64,000 nt of DNA from Mycobacterium sp. 1100029.7 (GTDB lineage Bacteria > Actinomycetota > Actinomycetes > Mycobacteriales > Mycobacteriaceae). Location of the stretch: contig NZ_LZSC01000053.1 of NCBI RefSeq assembly GCF_001665235.1, positions 62,001-126,000 of the forward strand, read 5' to 3'. Below, piece by piece: positions 16,525-26,101 of this stretch. The position numbers and the translations under genes were made by a program. Below the pieces are notes generated by a model, which ran no database searches, had not been told where the DNA came from, and saw nothing but the letters and a program-made list of their open reading frames with translations. Numbering within the stretch: the stretch's first letter is position 1; each line of letters opens with the position of its first letter.

Positions 16525-18294
16525 ATGGGATTCATCACGCCGGACCTCCCAGATGTCGATCACGACGCCTGGACGACGCTTCCCCGGGCCGCGAGGATGC
16601 AAGTGGTAACCCGTCATTGGGTGGAGCACGGCTTCGGTACACCGTCCGCAATCTATGTGCTGTATGTGCTGAAGATGGCCGCATATGCCGGTGGGGCCGC
16701 CGCGGTCATCTCGTTGACTCCGGGCCTGGGCGGGCTGGATCGCATCGGGGTGTGGTGGACCGAACCGATCGTGTATCAGAAGGTCGTCGTCTTCACGCTG
16801 CTGTTCGAGGTCCTCGGCCTGGGCTGCGGTTCCGGCCCGCTGACGGCGAGGTTCTGGCCGCCGATCGGTGGCGTCCTATATTGGTTGCGACCAAACACGA
16901 TTCGGCTGCCCGCCTGGCCGCATGTAGTGCCTTTCACGCGGGGCGATCGACGCACGATCCTGGACGTCGCCTTGTACGCGATCGTGCTGGCCTCCGGAAC
17001 GTGGGCACTGCTGTCGTCGGGGCACGGCGGCCCGGTCACACCGGCCGGCGACGTCGGTCTGCTCAATCCGGTGTTGCTGATTCCGGCCATCGTTGCCCTG
17101 GCACTGTTGGGTCTGCGCGACAAAACCGTGTTCTTGGCGGCCCGCGGCGAGCACTACTGGCTGACGCTGTTCGTGTTCTTCTTCGAATTCAGCGATCAGA
17201 TCGCGGCATTCAAAATCATCATGCTCGCCCTGTGGTGGGGGGCGGCGACCTCGAAGCTCAACCATCACTTCCCGTACGTCGTCGCGGCCATGACCAGCAA
17301 TCACCCGCTGCTGCGGAGCAAGGCGTTCAATTGGGTCAAGCACCGGCTCTACCGTCACCCGGTCGACGACGTGCGCCCTTCGTGGCTGCCGAAGCTGATG
17401 GCCCACGTCGGCGGCACCACCGCCGAGTTACTGGTGCCGTTGGTTCTCGTTTTCTTCGCCGACGGCCACCGTTGGGCGTGGTTCTTGATCGCCTTCATGG
17501 TGATCTTCCACCTCAACATCATCTCCAATCTCCCGATGGGAGTTCCGTTGGAGTGGAACGTGTTTCTGATCTTTTCCCTGTTCTATCTGTTCGGTCATTA
17601 CAGTGCGATCCACGCGACCGACCTGCAGTCGCCGCTACTGCTAGCCCTCCTGTTGGTCTCCCTTGCCGTGGTGCCGATCCTGGGAAACCTTTTCCCCCAA
17701 CAGTTTTCATTTCTTCCTGCGATGCGCTACTACGCCGGCAACTGGGCGACCAGCGTATGGTGCTTCCGCGCGGGCGCCGAGGACAAGATCGAGGCGAACA
17801 TCGTCAAGAGCTCTGCTCTGACCGTCAACCAATTGGCCAAGCTCTACGACGTGGCGACCGCGGAGATCACCATCGATAAGGCCGCCGCCTTTCGGGCGAT
17901 GCACACGCACGGTCGCGCGCTCAACGGGCTGCTCCCCCGCGCCATCGACGACGAGGCCGACTACCGGATGCGCGACGGCGAGATCGTCGCCGGTCCGTTG
18001 GTCGGCTGGAACTTCGGTGAAGGCCACCTGCACAACGAGCAGCTGCTGGAGGCGATGCAGCGCCGCTGCGACTTCGACGAGGGCGAGGTCCGGGTGGTCA
18101 TCCTGGAGGGTCAACCGATTCATACCCAACGCCAGTGGTACCGCATCGCGGATGCCAAGACCGGCGTGATCGAGGAAGGCTACGTCAATGTCGAGGACAT
18201 GCTGGCCCGTCAGCCGTGGCCGGAGCCCGGCGACCGGTTCCCCGTCCACGTGACGCGCGGCGCTGCCGCGCAGCGGCTACCTGCCGGCGACTAG
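16525..18294 (+). CDS. DUF3556 multi-pass membrane protein
   Basis: A 589-residue conserved actinobacterial membrane protein. Residues 1-420 contain several hydrophobic segments (IYVLYVLKMAAYAGGAAAVISL, VVFTLLFEVLGLGCG, LVPLVLVFFADGHRWAWFLIAFMVIFHLNII, LLLALLLVSLAVVPIL). The C-terminal 170 residues are soluble, including GWNFGEGHLHNEQLLEAMQRRC. The architecture resembles the mycobacterial DUF3556 family, whose function is unknown. It is divergent from the MFS gene across 267 bases. Its stop overlaps a convergent small gene by 4 bases. Confidence 0.8.
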   Translation: MGFITPDLPDVDHDAWTTLPRAARMQVVTRHWVEHGFGTPSAIYVLYVLKMAAYAGGAAAVISLTPGLGGLDRIGVWWTEPIVYQKVVVFTLLFEVLGLGCGSGPLTARFWPPIGGVLYWLRPNTIRLPAWPHVVPFTRGDRRTILDVALYAIVLASGTWALLSSGHGGPVTPAGDVGLLNPVLLIPAIVALALLGLRDKTVFLAARGEHYWLTLFVFFFEFSDQIAAFKIIMLALWWGAATSKLNHHFPYVVAAMTSNHPLLRSKAFNWVKHRLYRHPVDDVRPSWLPKLMAHVGGTTAELLVPLVLVFFADGHRWAWFLIAFMVIFHLNIISNLPMGVPLEWNVFLIFSLFYLFGHYSAIHATDLQSPLLLALLLVSLAVVPILGNLFPQQFSFLPAMRYYAGNWATSVWCFRAGAEDKIEANIVKSSALTVNQLAKLYDVATAEITIDKAAAFRAMHTHGRALNGLLPRAIDDEADYRMRDGEIVAGPLVGWNFGEGHLHNEQLLEAMQRRCDFDEGEVRVVILEGQPIHTQRQWYRIADAKTGVIEEGYVNVEDMLARQPWPEPGDRFPVHVTRGAAAQRLPAGD

Positions 18295-18539
18295 CTGCAC
18301 CTTGGGGAACGCACCCGGGCGTCGTCACGGTTGCGGGGGCGACGGCTTGCCGGGGCGGTGAAGCCGCCCGTGTCGTCGAAGAACGCCCAGGATCCGTCGT
18401 CGTCGACCTCCATGCGCCACCCCAGCTCAGACCTGTTCGCGATGATTTCCGTGAACCATGCGTGTGCAGCGTCTGCACTGTCGAAATTCTTCGCTGCGAC
18501 TATCTCGCCGTGCGGGTCGATAGCTCGAAACGTGGCCAT
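18291..18539 (-). CDS. Small hypothetical protein (82 residues)
   Basis: An 82-residue soluble protein. The first 55 residues (MATFRAIDPHGEIVAAKNF ... GWRMEVDDDGSWAFFDD) form a compact mixed alpha/beta sequence typical of a real small domain; the tail is Arg-rich. No family is recognised. It overlaps the end of the DUF3556 gene by 4 bases on the opposite strand and lies upstream of nothing obvious. Confidence 0.55.
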   Translation of the reverse strand: MATFRAIDPHGEIVAAKNFDSADAAHAWFTEIIANRSELGWRMEVDDDGSWAFFDDTGGFTAPASRRPRNRDDARVRSPRCS

Positions 18540-18610
18540 GCGATGTGATTATCCCCTCCCGTCAAGACTCAATCGCACGTGATCTCGACGGACGGGACAG
18601 TTTTGCCGGC

Positions 18611-20536
18611 TTACAGCGTGCGGACCAATTGATTGGCGAGTAATTCGGCGAATCTCGCGGGATCCTCCAGCGCGCCACCTTCGGCCAGTAGCGCCGTTCC
18701 GTAGAGCAATTCCGCGGTCTCGGCGACGTTTGAATCGTCGGGCCGCTCTTGGTGGGCTTGGCGCAACCCGGTGATGAGCGGATGACTCGCGTTGAGTTCG
18801 AGGATCCGCTTCCCAATGGGGATGTTCTGTCCGGAAGCCTGGTAGATGCGGGCAAGGGCGGGGCTGATTCCGAAGGCGTCGGTGATCAGGCAGGCCGGCG
18901 ACTCGGTCAAGCGGCTGGACAGCCGGACCTCTTTGACATGGTCGGCCAGGGTGTCCTTCAGCCAGGTCAACAACTCGGCGAAGTCTTTCTCCCGCTCCTC
19001 GCGCTCGGCGTCGCTGCGGTCCCCGTCGGCGTCGAGGTCGACCTCACCCTTGGCCACCGACTGCAGCGGTTTGCCGTCAAACTCGGTCACGGTGCCGACC
19101 CAGACCTCGTCGACGGGGTCGGTGAGAAGCAGCACCTCGTAGCCCTTGGCCTTGAAGGCCTCGAGGTGGGGCGACTTCAGAATTTGCTGCTGCGTCTCGC
19201 CGGTGGCGTAGAAGATCTGCTCCTGCCCGTCCTTCATTCGCTCGACGTATTGGGCGAGAGTAGTGGGCTCCTCCTCGCTGTGCGTCGACGCGAACGAGGA
19301 GATCTGCAGCAACGTCTCCTGGTTGTCGACGTCGGACAGCAATCCCTCTTTGAGGACCCGGCCAAACTGGGTCCACAACGTGCGGTAGTCGTCGGGCCGC
19401 TCGGACTGGAGGTCCTTGATCGTGGACAAGACCTTCTTGGTCAGGCGGCGACGAATCGCGTTGATCTGCCGATCCTGCTGCAGGATCTCGCGAGAAACGT
19501 TGAGCGACAGGTCTTGTGCGTCGACCACACCCTTGATGAAGCGCAGGTACTCCGGCATGAGCTGATCGCAGTCGCCCATGATGAACACCCGCTTGACGTA
19601 AAGCTGGACGCCGATCTTCGCGTCCCGGTTGAACAAGTCGAACGGGGCATGCGACGGGATGAAGAGCAGCGCCTGGTATTCAAAGGTGCCCTCGGCCTTC
19701 ATCACGATGACCTCGAGCGGGTCGTCCCAGGCGTGGGCGATGTGCTTGTAGAACTCCTGGTACTCCTCCTCGGAGACTTCGTCCTTGGGCCGCGCCCACA
19801 GCGCCTTCATCGAGTTCAGCGTCTCGGTCTCGATCGTGACCACCTCTTCGCCATCCTCTTCTGAGGAGGGGGAACGCCGCTCGACCTCCATCCGGATCGG
19901 CCAGGCGATGAAGTCGGAGTACTGCTTGACCAGTCCGCGGATTTTCCATTCCGACGTGTAATCGTGCAGCTCGTCTTCGGCGTCTTCAGGCTTGAGATGC
20001 AGCGTGACAGCAGTGCCCTGCGGGGCGTCCGCGACGGATTCGATGGTGTAAGTGCCCTCACCGGTGGATTCCCAGCGGGTGGCTTCGCTCTCACCGGCCT
20101 TGCGGGTCAGCAGCTCGACCTTGTCGGCCACCATGAACGACGAGTAGAAGCCGATACCGAACTGACCGATCAGCTCTTCGGAGGCGGCTTCGTTCTTGGC
20201 CTCCCTGAGCTGCTGGCGCAGCTCCGCGGTGCCCGACTTGGCCAGGGTGCCGATCAGGCCGATGACCTCGTCGCGAGTCATGCCGATGCCGTTGTCGCGA
20301 ATGGTCAGCGTGCGCGCGCCTTTGTCCACGTCGATCTCGACGTGGAGGTCAGAGGTGTCGACGTCCAGGTCTTTGTTGCGAAACGCCTCGAGACGCAGCT
20401 TGTCGAGTGCGTCCGACGCGTTGGAGACCAACTCCCGCAGAAACGAGTCCTTGTTGGAGTAGACCGAATGGACCATCAAATCCAGGAGTTGTCGCGCCTC
20501 AGCCTGAAACTCCAACTGCTCAACACCGGCATTCAT
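18611..20536 (-). CDS. htpG: HtpG, bacterial Hsp90 chaperone
   Basis: A 641-residue ATP-dependent chaperone, cytosolic and homodimeric. The GHKL ATP site shows [23 protein letters not shown] and [17 protein letters not shown]. The middle domain contains [13 protein letters not shown], and the C-terminal dimer domain ends with [12 protein letters not shown]. It is very close to mycobacterial HtpG (Rv2299c). I chose ATG 20536 ([14 protein letters not shown]) to match that family. TAGATT lies 8 bases upstream on the same strand and could give a leaderless transcript. Confidence 0.97.
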
Positions 20537-20607
20537 GGGATTCAAATCTACCGTTGCCGTCGGGCTCTACGCTGAAGAGGTCAGCCCACCCGGTGAAGGG
20601 AATGCAG

Positions 20608-21228
20608 GTGTCTGTTGCTCAGCGGGAACGTGCCGCTCTCGTCGATACCATGCGCAGCGTCGGGCCGGACGCGCCCACCTTGTGCGAAGGCTGGACGACC
20701 CGAGATCTGGCCGCGCACCTGGTGATTCGCGAGTATCGCCCCGACGCGGCACCTGGCATCCTGATCCCGTTTTTCGCCGGCCACACGGCCAAAGTGCAAA
20801 ACCAGGTGGCCGGGCAGACCGATTGGGACGCGCTGCTGGACAAGGTCGCGTCGGGCCCGCCGGTGTATACACCGCTGAAGTTGCTGGACCCGGTGGCCAA
20901 CATCGGCGAGATGTTCATCCACCACGAGGACGTGCGCCGGGCGCAGCCGGACTGGTCGCCGCGCAGCCTGGAACCCAAGCTCGCCAAGAGCCTGCGGCGC
21001 ACCCTTCCGTTGATGGCCCGGATGACGTTGGCCAAGGTCCCCGGCCGGGTCGCGCTGCGCACCCCGGAAGGCAAGACGGTGCTGATCGCCGGTAGCGGCC
21101 CGGCGGTGACGGTGACCGGCGCGCCCGAGGAGCTGCTGCTGTTCGCGGTCGGGCGCGAGGCCAAGGTCGAGTTCGAGGGCGAGGCGTCGGCGGTGCAGAC
21201 GGTCCGCGACGCACCCAAGGGTCTGTAG
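20608..21228 (+). CDS. TIGR03085-type metal-binding protein (maleylpyruvate-isomerase-like fold)
   Basis: About 206 residues. The N-terminal DinB/MDMPI-type four-helix region contains LCEGWTTRDLAAHLVIREYRPDA. IGEMFIHHEDVRRAQP supplies the His-x3-His-type metal ligands, and an SCP2-like C-terminal part follows (VRTPEGK-like ... EELLLFAVGRE). Actinobacterial TIGR03085 proteins are of unknown substrate; related folds use mycothiol. GTG 20608 is favoured because GAAGGGA ends about 6 bases upstream; ATG 20602 is also in frame. It is divergent from htpG. Confidence 0.8.
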   Translation: MSVAQRERAALVDTMRSVGPDAPTLCEGWTTRDLAAHLVIREYRPDAAPGILIPFFAGHTAKVQNQVAGQTDWDALLDKVASGPPVYTPLKLLDPVANIGEMFIHHEDVRRAQPDWSPRSLEPKLAKSLRRTLPLMARMTLAKVPGRVALRTPEGKTVLIAGSGPAVTVTGAPEELLLFAVGREAKVEFEGEASAVQTVRDAPKGL

Positions 21229-21251
21229 GCCGCAACCCGCCGCAGACCTTT

Positions 21252-22808
21252 TCAGGGACGGCCGAAGGTCGCGCGCAACTCCTTCTTGATCACTTTCCCG
21301 AATTGGTTGCGCGGCAGGGCGTCGACGATCACCAGGCGCTCGGGATGTTTGTAGCGGCTCAATCCGAGCGAATGACAATGCTGCACCAGAGCGTCCAACG
21401 TCACACCGTCAGCCGTCGTGGGGACCACGACCGCGCATACCCGCTCTCCGGTGCTGGGGTCCGGTACCCCGATGACCGCGACGTCAGCGACGCCGGGATG
21501 GGTGGCCAGCACATTCTCGATCTCCTGAGCCGAGACGTTTTCGGCGTTGCGGATGATCGCGTCCTTGATCCGGCCGGTGACGCGGACGTTGCCGTCGGCG
21601 TCGATCAGCCCCAGGTCACCGGTGCGCAGCCAGCCGTCCGCGTCGAACGCGTCGGCGTCGAGTGCGGCGTCGGCGTACCCCAGGAAGCACTGCGGTCCCT
21701 TGAGGCGCAGCTCCCCTTCCTGCCCGACGGGCAGTTCCCCGCCACCCTTGTCGACCACGCGGACGCTGACCCCGGGAACCGGCGCGCCGACGGTGTAATC
21801 GAGTACCCGCGCGGCGGCGTCCAGCGCCGGTGAGGTCGCTACCGGGAACTCGGTCATGCCCCAGGCGTTGGCGATGCCGGCCATACCGAAGGTTTCGCGG
21901 ACCTGGCGTCCCAGTTCGGCGGTGACGGGTGCACCTCCGGCAATACATCCGCGCAACGCGCCGAACAGCGGTTGATCACCGTGTGCGCGTTGAGCTTCCA
22001 GGAAGGCCACAAAAAACGGTGTGGCCGTGCCCAGGAACGTCGGATTGTGTGCCGCGATGGCCAGCGGTGTGGCGGCCGGATCGAATACCTCGAACAACAC
22101 CAGCCGCATCCCGGTCATCAGCGCGGCCGCCACCATTGCCGCTCCGCCGATGTGAGCGATGGGAAAAGCGATCGGGTCCACATCGCTGGCGGTGATGCCC
22201 ATGGCGTCCACCAGACCCCGCGCCCCGGCGATCACGGTACTGTCGGTGTGCCGAATTCCCTTGGGCGCCGCAGTGGTTCCCGACGAATAGTAGACCCATT
22301 GGGTGTCGCCAGTCGGTTCGGCCGGCGCCCCCAGGACGTCAACCGCGGTGTGCGGCAATCGCAGCTCGCCGGCGCCCGGAGGTGTTGCCAAATCGACGGT
22401 GATGACCTCGAAACCCTTCTCCGAAGCCAGTTTTCGAGCGAGCTCGCCATGGTCGAATCCGCGCCAAACTTCGGGCACCACCAGGAATTCCGTCGCCAGT
22501 TGGCCGGTGATGAAGCCGACCTCACGCTCGCGGAGCAACGGGATGATCGGGTTTTGCACTGCACCAAGACGGCTCAGCGCAGCCATGACGACCACCGTTT
22601 CGATTGTCGTCGGCAGCTGCCAGGACACCACCGTTGCGGCGCGGATGCCACGTTCGGCAAAGGCTGCGGCCGTCGCGCATGCGGCGTCGTACAGCTGACG
22701 TGCGGTCAGGCTGCGGCCATAGTCATCGGCGAGCACCGGTCGATCCGGTTGACGTTGCGCGGCCTCGGCGACCAATGTCCAATAGGTGACGCACCTTCCG
22801 GTCGTCAT
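21252..22808 (-). CDS. Acyl-CoA synthetase / AMP-dependent ligase (FadD-like)
   Basis: A 518-residue adenylate-forming enzyme. The phosphate loop is YYSSGTTAAPKG at about residue 172, with NAWGMTE as the A5 motif. WLRTGDLGLID and GRIKDAIIRNAENVSAQEIE form the hinge, and the catalytic Lys is in PRNQFGKVIKKEL. It activates a carboxylic acid to acyl-AMP and then acyl-CoA; the chain type cannot be told. Its start overlaps the stop of the upstream thioesterase gene by 4 bases, so the two are co-translated and probably act on the same acyl pool. Confidence 0.92.
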   Translation of the reverse strand: MTTGRCVTYWTLVAEAAQRQPDRPVLADDYGRSLTARQLYDAACATAAAFAERGIRAATVVSWQLPTTIETVVVMAALSRLGAVQNPIIPLLREREVGFITGQLATEFLVVPEVWRGFDHGELARKLASEKGFEVITVDLATPPGAGELRLPHTAVDVLGAPAEPTGDTQWVYYSSGTTAAPKGIRHTDSTVIAGARGLVDAMGITASDVDPIAFPIAHIGGAAMVAAALMTGMRLVLFEVFDPAATPLAIAAHNPTFLGTATPFFVAFLEAQRAHGDQPLFGALRGCIAGGAPVTAELGRQVRETFGMAGIANAWGMTEFPVATSPALDAAARVLDYTVGAPVPGVSVRVVDKGGGELPVGQEGELRLKGPQCFLGYADAALDADAFDADGWLRTGDLGLIDADGNVRVTGRIKDAIIRNAENVSAQEIENVLATHPGVADVAVIGVPDPSTGERVCAVVVPTTADGVTLDALVQHCHSLGLSRYKHPERLVIVDALPRNQFGKVIKKELRATFGRP

Positions 22809-23653
22809 CCGGCCGGCGGCAAGTCCGCGGGTGGTCGAAAGCCGGCGTGCGCGATGGAGACGGCGACAGCGCTGCCGACCGGACCGCGACGGTCGACGAC
22901 GACGGCCGAACCGTTGGCCACCCCGTCGTCGCTGTAGTGCGTCAGTGCGGCCAGCCCGATGTGCGGCCCCTCGGGCAATCGGCTCAGGGTGAGCGTGTAG
23001 TCGACGTTGATGAATTGCAATGCCTTGGTCCCCCAGTTGGCGATCGCGGCCGTGACGTCAGCACACAACGCGGTGCGGGTGAACGGGGTCAGCGGCTCGT
23101 CGTCGATCAACGCGCGCGTTTCGTGAAGCCAGGTGTATTTGGGTCCGGTCATGTCCCAGTCGGGATCGGGGTTCTGCAGCTCGCCGCCCCAGCCGTAGGT
23201 CCGCAGAAACAGTGTCGGGGTGACCTCGTCGGGCTCGTCGGGCAGCGGCGGCATCCGCATCGGTTGCGACCAGATTTTGCCGTCCGGCTGCTGACCGCGC
23301 CGCAGGAACAGTGCGCTGGCCCGCGCGACGGGTTCGCCACGTTGGATAAGCGTCGCCTCGACCAGTCGCAATCGTCGCCGTTGGTGTTGCACATGGGTGC
23401 GCACCTCGAAAGGCTCCAGTAACGCCGGCGCGGGAAGGTCGACGGTCAGCCGCGCCGGCTGCAACTCGGGGTCGTCGACCGCGCCTTCGAGCGCCCACGC
23501 CAGGATGCCGCCGACCACGTGCCCGCTCATGGACGGGCCCCAACCGCCACGCGCGACGGCCGTGGGGACGAAGACACTTTCGTCGCGCATGAAGTAAGGG
23601 GTTCGCGCCGAGAAATCGATCCCCTCCGGCAACGGGACCGACTCGGCTACCAC
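22805..23653 (-). CDS. Acyl-CoA thioesterase-like double hot-dog protein
   Basis: About 282 residues. Two hot-dog halves are visible: GGWGPSMSGHVVGGILAWALE ... LTVDLPAPALLEPFEV, and LQFINVDYTLTLSRLPEGPHIGLAALTHYSDDGVANGSAVVVD. This resembles the TesB-like thioesterase family that hydrolyses acyl-CoA. GTG 23653 is chosen because GGAG lies about 6 bases upstream and the residues before it look non-coding (Cys/Trp rich). It is co-transcribed with the overlapping acyl-CoA ligase gene. Confidence 0.8.
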   Translation of the reverse strand: MVAESVPLPEGIDFSARTPYFMRDESVFVPTAVARGGWGPSMSGHVVGGILAWALEGAVDDPELQPARLTVDLPAPALLEPFEVRTHVQHQRRRLRLVEATLIQRGEPVARASALFLRRGQQPDGKIWSQPMRMPPLPDEPDEVTPTLFLRTYGWGGELQNPDPDWDMTGPKYTWLHETRALIDDEPLTPFTRTALCADVTAAIANWGTKALQFINVDYTLTLSRLPEGPHIGLAALTHYSDDGVANGSAVVVDRRGPVGSAVAVSIAHAGFRPPADLPPAG

Positions 23654-23960
23654 GTGAGTCTCCGCGCGAGCTGTGCTTTCATCACATTTCCTTCTCTGAG
23701 GCAAGCAACAGTAGATGTTACAGTTCGGCTTCCAGGGCGCGCGAGATACAGTGTTGTTCCCATCAAAAATCCACGCGCACAAAACTATTGGTTTGGGCGG
23801 CGTAGCGACTTAGCTGCGCGGCGGCCAACCCCGATCCTTTATGGCCCGCGTCACAAAGGCGCTGCTGGCGTTTAACACAGGCCACTCATAGGGAAGCTAT
23901 TTAACGTCGAGCAAGTGGGGTCAGCGTTCGATGAGTCCACGCATAAGCAAGGGGGGAAAT
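23654..23960. other. 307-base divergent intergenic region, nothing firmly identified
   Basis: It separates the thioesterase operon from the collagen-like secreted protein gene and must hold both promoters. It is AT-richer than its surroundings. I see no perfect palindrome, RNA gene or good -35/-10 pair. A run of G at 23951-23956 is the ribosome binding site of the gene that follows. Confidence 0.5.
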
Positions 23961-24611
23961 ATGAATCTCAAGCAGTTGATTGCGGCGGGAACGCTCGCAG
24001 GCGCCTTCAGCGCAGCCGCGCTGGGCATGGGCGCCGGGTTGGCGAACGCCGCTCCAGGCTCACCCGGTGGGCCCGGCGGCCATGGTGCACCGGCTCCCGG
24101 GGGCATTCACGCCCCGACAGGGCCGAATGATCCCGGTGGACCCGGTGGGCCAGGTGGCCCGGGTGGTCCCGGGCCGGGCGGACCTGGCGGACCGGGTGGT
24201 CCCGGCGGGCACGGCCCCGGCGGACCGGGTGGTCCTCCCGGCGGACCGGGCGGACCCGGTGGTCCCGGACCCGGTGGTCCGGGTGGACCCGGTGGTCCCG
24301 GACACCCAGGCCCGAATGGTCCGGGTGGTCCCGGCGGACCAGGTGGCCCGGGCGGTCCCGGCGGACCGGGTGGTGCCTGGCACGGGGACGATCACCGCGG
24401 ATACTTCAACAACGCGCCCTGGGGCAACGGACCCGCTCCGTGGGGACCGGGCGAACCGCCTCGGCCCGCGTGGGATCGACCGCTCCCGCCGCCTGGGGCT
24501 GGCTGGAATTACGGCCCGATCAACTACTGGGGCTACCAGGAAACCCCCGTGTGGGATCCCGGCTTCAACCAGTGGGGCTTCTGGTTCTTCGGAGTCTGGA
24601 TTCCGCTGTAA
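23961..24611 (+). CDS. Secreted collagen-like Gly-Pro repeat protein with Trp-rich C-terminus
   Basis: A 216-residue precursor. The Sec signal peptide (MNLKQLIAAGTLAGAFSAAA ...) is cut after ANA at about residue 30. Residues 58-138 are almost wholly Pro-Gly-Gly repeats. The C-terminal 75 residues form an aromatic domain (APWGNGPAPWGPGEPP, INYWGYQETPVWDP, NQWGFWFFGVWIPL). The protein is exported and probably cell-wall associated. Aromatic tails of this kind occur in other mycobacterial secreted proteins, but I do not know a function. AGGGGGG precedes the ATG, and a strong hairpin follows the stop. Confidence 0.85.
   Translation: MNLKQLIAAGTLAGAFSAAALGMGAGLANAAPGSPGGPGGHGAPAPGGIHAPTGPNDPGGPGGPGGPGGPGPGGPGGPGGPGGHGPGGPGGPPGGPGGPGGPGPGGPGGPGGPGHPGPNGPGGPGGPGGPGGPGGPGGAWHGDDHRGYFNNAPWGNGPAPWGPGEPPRPAWDRPLPPPGAGWNYGPINYWGYQETPVWDPGFNQWGFWFFGVWIPL
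24132..24374 (+). repeat. Simple 9-bp-periodic Gly-Gly-Pro coding repeat
   Basis: Roughly 27 copies of a GGN-GGN-CCN codon triplet (order varies) encode the collagen-like tract. Units differ mainly at third positions. The repeat is prone to slippage, so length variation between strains is expected. Confidence 0.85.
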
Positions 24612-24635
24612 ACAGCTGACGTGACCCGCCACGAC

Positions 24636-24663
24636 GCCCGCTTCGCCAATCGGCGAGGCGGGC
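24636..24663 (+). terminator. Factor-independent type hairpin after the collagen-like gene
   Basis: GCCCGCTTCGCC (24636-24647) pairs with GGCGAGGCGGGC (24652-24663) over a 4-base loop, with a single G-T wobble. It lies 24 bases after the stop codon. No T-run follows, as is common for mycobacterial terminators. Confidence 0.75.
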
Positions 24664-24747
24664 TTCGTGGCAATACGGACCCCACCCAGCAGAGTTGCTG
24701 GAAGCGCTTTACACTTCTCGCGTGCAGCTGCGGCCGGTGAAATCGCG

Positions 24748-25443
24748 GTGACCATACGACGTTTCGTCGCCATCCTCATCGTGGCGACGGTGGCCGCGGG
24801 TTGCGCGCCCGCGCGAGCCGCCGGACCGCACAACATCACCTTGACGCTGGTGCGACATGCCCAGTCGGCGGCCAACGCGTCGGGGCTGATCGATACCACC
24901 GTCCCGGGTCCCGAACTTTCGCCACGAGGTTTCTGCCAGGCGACGCTGGTGGCCCCGCAATTGGCGCCGAATCACTATGACGGCGTGTACGCCTCGAGCA
25001 TGATCCGCACTCAGGAGACGGCAGCACCGACGTCGCAAGTGCTGGGCGAACCCGTCACCGTGCTGCCCGGGCTGCGCGAGATCGAGGCCGGCGATTACGA
25101 GGGCAAGCCCGAGGCCGACATCCCGCAGACCTACTTCGCCGCCCCGGCACGCTGGCTGCAGGGCGATCGCAGCGCCCGGATACCGGGCTCCGTGGACGGC
25201 AACGAGTTCAATGCACGATTCGCCGAAGCCATTCAGCGCATCTACGACAGCGGCCAGCAGAACCCGGTCGCGTTTTCGCACAGCGCGGCGATCATGTTCT
25301 GGGTGCTGATGAACGCGCGCAATGCCGACCCGTCGCTGCTGAAAACCCAGTCGTTGCCGAATGTCGGGCACGTCGTGCTGACCGGAAATCCTTCCGACGG
25401 TTGGACATTGACCCAGTGGGACGCCGATCCCCCGCCGTGCTGA
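24748..25443 (+). CDS. LpqD-like histidine phosphatase lipoprotein
   Basis: About 231 residues. The signal peptide from GTG 24748 (TIRRFVAILIVATVAAGC) ends in a lipobox, so the mature protein is a membrane-anchored lipoprotein outside the plasma membrane. The histidine phosphatase core shows LVRHAQSAAN (phospho-accepting His) and a second His in AFSHSAAI. The overall pattern IDTTVPGPELS, LREIEAGDYEGKPE and IPGSVDGNEFN matches mycobacterial LpqD. The substrate is unknown. The start is chosen to give the lipobox signal; the frame opens earlier at 24667. Confidence 0.82.
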   Translation: MTIRRFVAILIVATVAAGCAPARAAGPHNITLTLVRHAQSAANASGLIDTTVPGPELSPRGFCQATLVAPQLAPNHYDGVYASSMIRTQETAAPTSQVLGEPVTVLPGLREIEAGDYEGKPEADIPQTYFAAPARWLQGDRSARIPGSVDGNEFNARFAEAIQRIYDSGQQNPVAFSHSAAIMFWVLMNARNADPSLLKTQSLPNVGHVVLTGNPSDGWTLTQWDADPPPC

Positions 25444-25456
25444 TCCGCTAAAGACC

Positions 25457-26092
25457 CTAGCTTTTGACGCCGACGGTGATCACGTCGGACACGAACCGCA
25501 ACCAGACCGGGCGCGCGATGCGGTGCTGATCGGTCACGGTGAAGCCGGCGTTTTCGAAGATCGACCGGACCTCCGCCGGCGACGCGTTGTGCTGCGGTTT
25601 CCACCTACTCGCCGACGGTGACCGCAGCAGCACCTGCCGCGTGCTGAGCGCTGAGACGGCGACCAATCCGCCGGGGGCCAGCACGCGATGAAACTCACGC
25701 AGCGCCGCCGGCTGGTCGAAGAAGTGAAACGCCGAGGTCGTCACGACCGCGTCCAGAGCGCCGTCGTCGAAAGGCAGCTGCTCGGCCGGCCCGCGCAGCC
25801 ACTGCACCCGGTCGGATCTGGCACGGGCCTGCGCCAGCATCCCGTCGGACATGTCCACTCCGTAGATGGCCTCGGGGTGTAGCTCGCGTTCGATCCGGTC
25901 ACTGAGAATGCCTGTGCCGCAGGCAATATCAGCGATCTTCTGCGCTTTGTGGTCACGCAACTGCGCAATCACCTCGTCATGCGGCGGGCGGTACACCCAC
26001 TGCTGCAGAGACGGCTGGTCGTAGACCGGGGCCAGGAAGCTCCAGAGCCGGGTGACGGCAGAGTTAAGGCCCCGGCGTTGCGGTGCAGTCAT
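25457..26092 (-). CDS. Class I SAM-dependent methyltransferase (UbiE/Methyltransf_11 type)
   Basis: A 211-residue methyltransferase. Motif I is IADIACGTGILSDRIE, the acidic loop is GVDMSDGMLAQAR, motif II is ALDAVVTTSAFHFF, and LREFHRVLAPGGLVAV follows. The acceptor is unknown; small-molecule or lipid methylation is usual. It lies 9 bases downstream of a small Gly-Pro repeat gene on the same strand and probably shares its transcript. Confidence 0.85.
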   Translation of the reverse strand: MTAPQRRGLNSAVTRLWSFLAPVYDQPSLQQWVYRPPHDEVIAQLRDHKAQKIADIACGTGILSDRIERELHPEAIYGVDMSDGMLAQARARSDRVQWLRGPAEQLPFDDGALDAVVTTSAFHFFDQPAALREFHRVLAPGGLVAVSALSTRQVLLRSPSASRWKPQHNASPAEVRSIFENAGFTVTDQHRIARPVWLRFVSDVITVGVKS

Positions 26093-26101
26093 ATGTCATG
26101 T

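Noticed and set aside
16413..17879. 488-codon frame overlapping the DUF3556 gene
   Set aside because: It is an Arg/Gly-rich frame with no motifs, fully inside a membrane protein gene with clear hydrophobic segments.
24132..24374. CRISPR or minisatellite in GC-rich 9-bp repeats
   Set aside because: Repeats are contiguous codons of a secreted protein with signal peptide, ribosome site and terminator.
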